A stretch of 64,000 nucleotides of DNA from CAZOVB01 sp046541415. Lineage in GTDB: Bacteria > Planctomycetota > Phycisphaerae > SM23-33. Below are positions 61,962 through 64,000 of this stretch, piece by piece; position 1 is the stretch's first letter, and the number at the start of each line of letters is the position of its first letter. The stretch covers positions 1 to 64,000 of the forward strand of contig JBKHDI010000001.1 in assembly GCA_046541415.1 (NCBI GenBank), in the 5' to 3' direction. The notes under the pieces were generated by a model, which worked only from the letters and a program-made list of their open reading frames with translations, was not told where the DNA came from and did not search any database. The position numbers and the translations under genes were made by a program.

Positions 61962-62267
61962 TCAGCCGTCGAGCACGTCGATGTCGCTGCCGTCCAGGGC
62001 GGCCGCAGAGGCGTCTCCGGTCGGTTGACTGCCGCTGAGGTCGGCCCGTCCGCCCGAGCCGGTGGCAGCTGGGTATAGGCCGGTCTGCAGCGACGCCCGG
62101 GCCGGGCCGCAGACCGGATTGGGGCTGAAGGCCCGCAGAAACTGCACGCCCCGGGCGGCGAGGCGGTCCAGATTCGGCGTGGTTTCCAGAGGCTGGCCGT
62201 AACAGCCGATCGAGTCGGGCCTCTGCTGATCGGTGAAAAAGACGACGAGGTTCGGTTGTTTCGACAT
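61962..62267 (-). pseudogene. Truncated arylsulfatase-type sulfatase
   Basis: Only about the first 70 residues of a sulfatase remain: PNLVVFFTDQQRPDSIGCYG (metal-binding Asp), TPNLDRLAARGVQF, and the active-site CGPARASLQTG with the Cys that is normally converted to formylglycine. After GLYPAATG the frame continues through unrelated Gly/Ser/Asp-rich sequence to a stop. A full sulfatase is usually 450-550 residues. No remainder was seen in the next 400 bases. It lies between tRNA-Ala and the PfpI-like gene. Confidence 0.75.
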
Positions 62268-62404
62268 CCCGTTAGCTTACCGCATGCAGACGGGCTCTGC
62301 ATTCCGGTTTTGTATGATCCCTGTCTTGAATGCGGCGGTCACCCAGGCAGCAGGCGGATCGGCCCAAAGGCGGGCAAGGGGGATGGGCCGTTTGCCGCCT
62401 AACG

Positions 62405-62434
62405 AAAAATGCCCGCTGCAGAAGCAACGGGCAT
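62405..62434 (-). terminator. Terminator of tRNA-Ala
   Basis: On the minus strand ATGCCCG (62434-62428) pairs with CGGGCAT (62415-62409), followed by a T tract down to 62405. Confidence 0.8.
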
Positions 62435-62439
62435 CCAGA

Positions 62440-62512
62440 TGGAGCCGAGGGGATTCGAACCCCTGACCTACGCATTGCGAACGCGTCGCTCTCCCAGCTG
62501 AGCTACGGCCCC
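62440..62512 (-). tRNA. tRNA-Ala, anticodon CGC
   Basis: A 73-base cloverleaf on the minus strand. The seven-base acceptor stem (GGGGCCG with CGGCTCC) contains the G3-U70 pair that identifies alanine tRNAs. The anticodon loop TTCGCAA gives anticodon CGC, reading GCG codons. The T arm is AGGGG-TTCGAAT-CCCCT. The 3' CCA is not encoded. Confidence 0.95.
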
Positions 62513-62525
62513 GGGTGAATTCGGG

Positions 62526-62553
62526 AGTATATCCCAGCATCGGCCAACTGCAA
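62526..62553 (-). promoter_or_regulatory. Promoter of tRNA-Ala
   Basis: On the minus strand TTGCAG (62553-62548) and TATACT (62531-62526) with a 16-base spacer, the -10 box ending 14 bases before the tRNA 5' end. Confidence 0.6.
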
Positions 62554-62582
62554 AGTGAAATTCAGGCGGCACGAAGGATTTG

Positions 62583-63626
62583 TCAGCCTAGCCCATGCTT
62601 GCAGGATGGTTCCGGTCCCAGGTAATTGCCCGTCGCTGCGTAAGCGCGGGCCCGACAACCACCGCAAATGCCCTTGTAGCTGCATCGGCCGCAGGCGCCC
62701 TGGAGCTTGTCGTAATCCCGAAGGTCGGCCAGGACGGCGCTGTCACGCCAGATGTCGGCCAGGGGCGTCTGCGTCACGTCGCCGCATTCAACGGGCAGGT
62801 AGCCGCAGGGGAACACCTGCCCGACATGGGAGACGAAAACTACCGAGACCCCGCCCAGGCACCCTCTTGAATGGCCCGTATCCAGGCCCCGCTGGGCGGC
62901 GATGCGGTAGTAGTGGGGGGCGCAGGTCGCCTTGATCTCCATCGACCTGCTCTGCTGGCGATCGACGATCCAGTTCAGCACGGCCTCGTAGCGATCGGGC
63001 GGCAGCTGGTGACTCGGGCCGATCTGCACGCCGCAGCCGACCGGGACCAGCAGGAACAGGTGCAGCGCCTCGGCCCCGATTTGTCCGGCCAGGGCGTAGA
63101 TCTCGTCGAGTTGCTGATCATTATGGGCGGCGATGGTGGCGTTGACCTGCAGGGGCACGGCCGCAGCTCGCAGGTGCGCCGCACCGGCCATGGCTTGCGC
63201 AAAGGCGCCGTCCACACCGCGGAAAGCATCGTGCGCAGCGGCGTCGGCCCCGTCGAAGCTGATCGAGACGCGACGGAAGCCCGCATTCCGGATCTGTTCG
63301 GCGATCCTCGCATCGACCAGCGTGCCATTGGTCGCCAGGGCGGTCGGCAGCGACAGCGATCGGGCGTAATCGGCCAGTTCCTGCCAGTCGTTCCGCATCA
63401 GCGGCTCGCCGCCGGAGAAGACGATGATCGGCATGCCCAGGGTGGCGGCCGAGTCGAGCACCGACTTGACCTGCGCCGTTGTCAATTCGTCCGGCTGGGC
63501 TTGGCCAGGATCCAGCCGCCTGCAATGCACGCAGGCCAGATTGCACCGCGCCGTGGACTCCCAGAACAGCAGACGCAGGGGCCTGGGCCCGTCAGTCTGG
63601 CCGATATGGCGCGAGGGGGGCGTCAC
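62583..63626 (-). CDS. ahbD: Heme synthase AhbD (radical SAM, iron-coproporphyrin decarboxylase)
   Basis: A 347-residue radical SAM/SPASM protein. The radical SAM motif is CNLACVHC (C28, C32, C35), and the C-terminal cysteines are in FPCGYLPVECGDV and CGRCSYKGICGGCRARAYAATG, the pattern typical of AhbD and NirJ-like enzymes. AhbD converts the two propionates of Fe-coproporphyrin III to vinyls, giving heme b in the siroheme-dependent route. It begins with GTG, overlapping the ahbC stop codon as GTGA, and has GGGAG upstream. The adjacent ahbC and the sirC-hemA pair in the window agree with this role. Confidence 0.85.
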   Translation of the reverse strand: MTPPSRHIGQTDGPRPLRLLFWESTARCNLACVHCRRLDPGQAQPDELTTAQVKSVLDSAATLGMPIIVFSGGEPLMRNDWQELADYARSLSLPTALATNGTLVDARIAEQIRNAGFRRVSISFDGADAAAHDAFRGVDGAFAQAMAGAAHLRAAAVPLQVNATIAAHNDQQLDEIYALAGQIGAEALHLFLLVPVGCGVQIGPSHQLPPDRYEAVLNWIVDRQQSRSMEIKATCAPHYYRIAAQRGLDTGHSRGCLGGVSVVFVSHVGQVFPCGYLPVECGDVTQTPLADIWRDSAVLADLRDYDKLQGACGRCSYKGICGGCRARAYAATGNYLGPEPSCKHGLG

Positions 63627-64000
63627 AGTGGCAGGTCTCCCTCGATTTCCGCATCGGTCAGATAGCAGGCAGGGTCATCTCCCCACAGGTTGCCCGTTGC
63701 CGCCTCGGCCCGGGCCCGCAGATTGCCATTGCACATCGGCAGAAAGCGGCAGTCCAGGCAGCGACATTCCAGGTGTTTGTGTCGGTCGCGCAGCTTTGCC
63801 AGCAGCTCGTTGTCCGGGTCTGTCCAGATCTCGCTGAAGGGACGATGCAGCACGTTGCCCAGCACCTTGTTGCGCCAGAACTGGTCGGGGTGCACGTTGC
63901 CGTTCCAGCTGACACAGCCGATGCCGACGCCCGTCGAGTTCCCGCCGTTCATTTGCAGCAGTTGCAGCGCATTGGCGGCCCGGGCCGGGTCTTCCTCCAG
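63623..64000 (-). CDS. ahbC: AhbC/NirJ-like radical SAM protein (partial, C-terminal)
   Basis: Only the last 125 residues or so are in the window; the frame is open to the right edge, so the radical SAM motif lies outside. The visible part has SPASM-type cysteines: GVGIGCVSWNGNVHPDQFW and CRCLDCRFLPMCNGNLRARAEAATGNLWGDDPACYL. This matches AhbC (12,18-didecarboxysiroheme deacetylase) and the related NirJ of heme d1 synthesis. AhbC is favoured since ahbD follows at once (four-base overlap). Confidence 0.82.
   Translation of the reverse strand: MEEDPARAANALQLLQMNGGNSTGVGIGCVSWNGNVHPDQFWRNKVLGNVLHRPFSEIWTDPDNELLAKLRDRHKHLECRCLDCRFLPMCNGNLRARAEAATGNLWGDDPACYLTDAEIEGDLPL

Noticed and set aside
1..64000. 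CRISPR arrays, insertion sequences, phage genes, rRNA
   Set aside because: No direct-repeat arrays, transposases, integrases or rRNA were seen in reading the window, although short or degenerate ones could be missed without a search.

Overview
The window is a dense, GC-rich (roughly 65% by eye), mostly ordinary bacterial chromosome segment with about 45 protein genes on both strands, one tRNA gene and no insertion sequence, phage or CRISPR array that I could see. Gene content suggests a Planctomycetota member, probably of the Phycisphaerae type. It has large secreted PQQ/PD40 propeller proteins, a heparinase-like lyase, a DUF4091 lipoprotein, a GH4 glycosidase, a sigma-54-like promoter before small heat-shock genes, and an [FeFe]-hydrogenase-type sensor kinase. 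That assignment is inference. An anaerobic or microaerobic lifestyle is suggested by the hydrogenase-like sensor and by AhbC/AhbD, the radical-SAM enzymes of siroheme-dependent heme synthesis.

Layout. 1-2.9 kb: 3' part of a hydrogenase-domain hybrid histidine kinase. 2.9-10.8 kb: minus-strand genes for a heparinase-like lyase, a giant PQQ-propeller protein, a metallo-beta-lactamase-fold hydrolase and an ASCH protein. 10.9-13.9 kb: pabC-like, NIF3 and an epimerase on the plus strand. 13.9-27.4 kb: nine closely packed minus-strand genes (tmk, holB, an ABC exporter with a PDZ-like insert, a membrane glycosyltransferase, a DUF4091 lipoprotein, an unknown anchored protein, pabB, sirC, hemA). 27.5-39.1 kb: GH4 glycosidase, ThiF/MoeB, topA, a sigma-70 factor preceded by a tiny overlapping ORF, LtaS-like transferase with apt, radical SAM protein and gltX.

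39.1-47.0 kb is a Tol/Ton-like operon: TPR protein, ExbB, ExbD, and a 1165-residue protein that fuses a TolB-like PD40 propeller, a TonB/TolA-like SxxxH transmembrane helix, a proline-rich linker and a terpenoid-cyclase-like toroid. 47.2-51.9 kb: AEC transporter, two Hsp20 genes behind a sigma-54-type promoter, thioredoxin, NAD(P)H-hydrate epimerase and class II aldolase with a textbook terminator. 52.2-54.8 kb: two exported proteins of unknown function. 54.8-60.4 kb: DUF151 nuclease, valS and cimA.

The strongest regulatory find is upstream of cimA-valS. A consensus promoter (TTGACA, 16-nt spacer, TATAAT) is followed by a 36-codon leader peptide ending in Ile-Ile-Ser-Ser-Val-Ala-Val-Val, and then by an intrinsic terminator before cimA. 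This has the architecture of ribosome-mediated attenuation by branched-chain amino acids, controlling both the isoleucine-pathway enzyme and valyl-tRNA synthetase. 60.4-64 kb: small genes, a truncated sulfatase, tRNA-Ala(CGC), ahbD and the 3' end of ahbC. hemA and sirC at 13.9-15.8 kb, with ahbC and ahbD at 62.6-64 kb, fit a siroheme-to-heme route.
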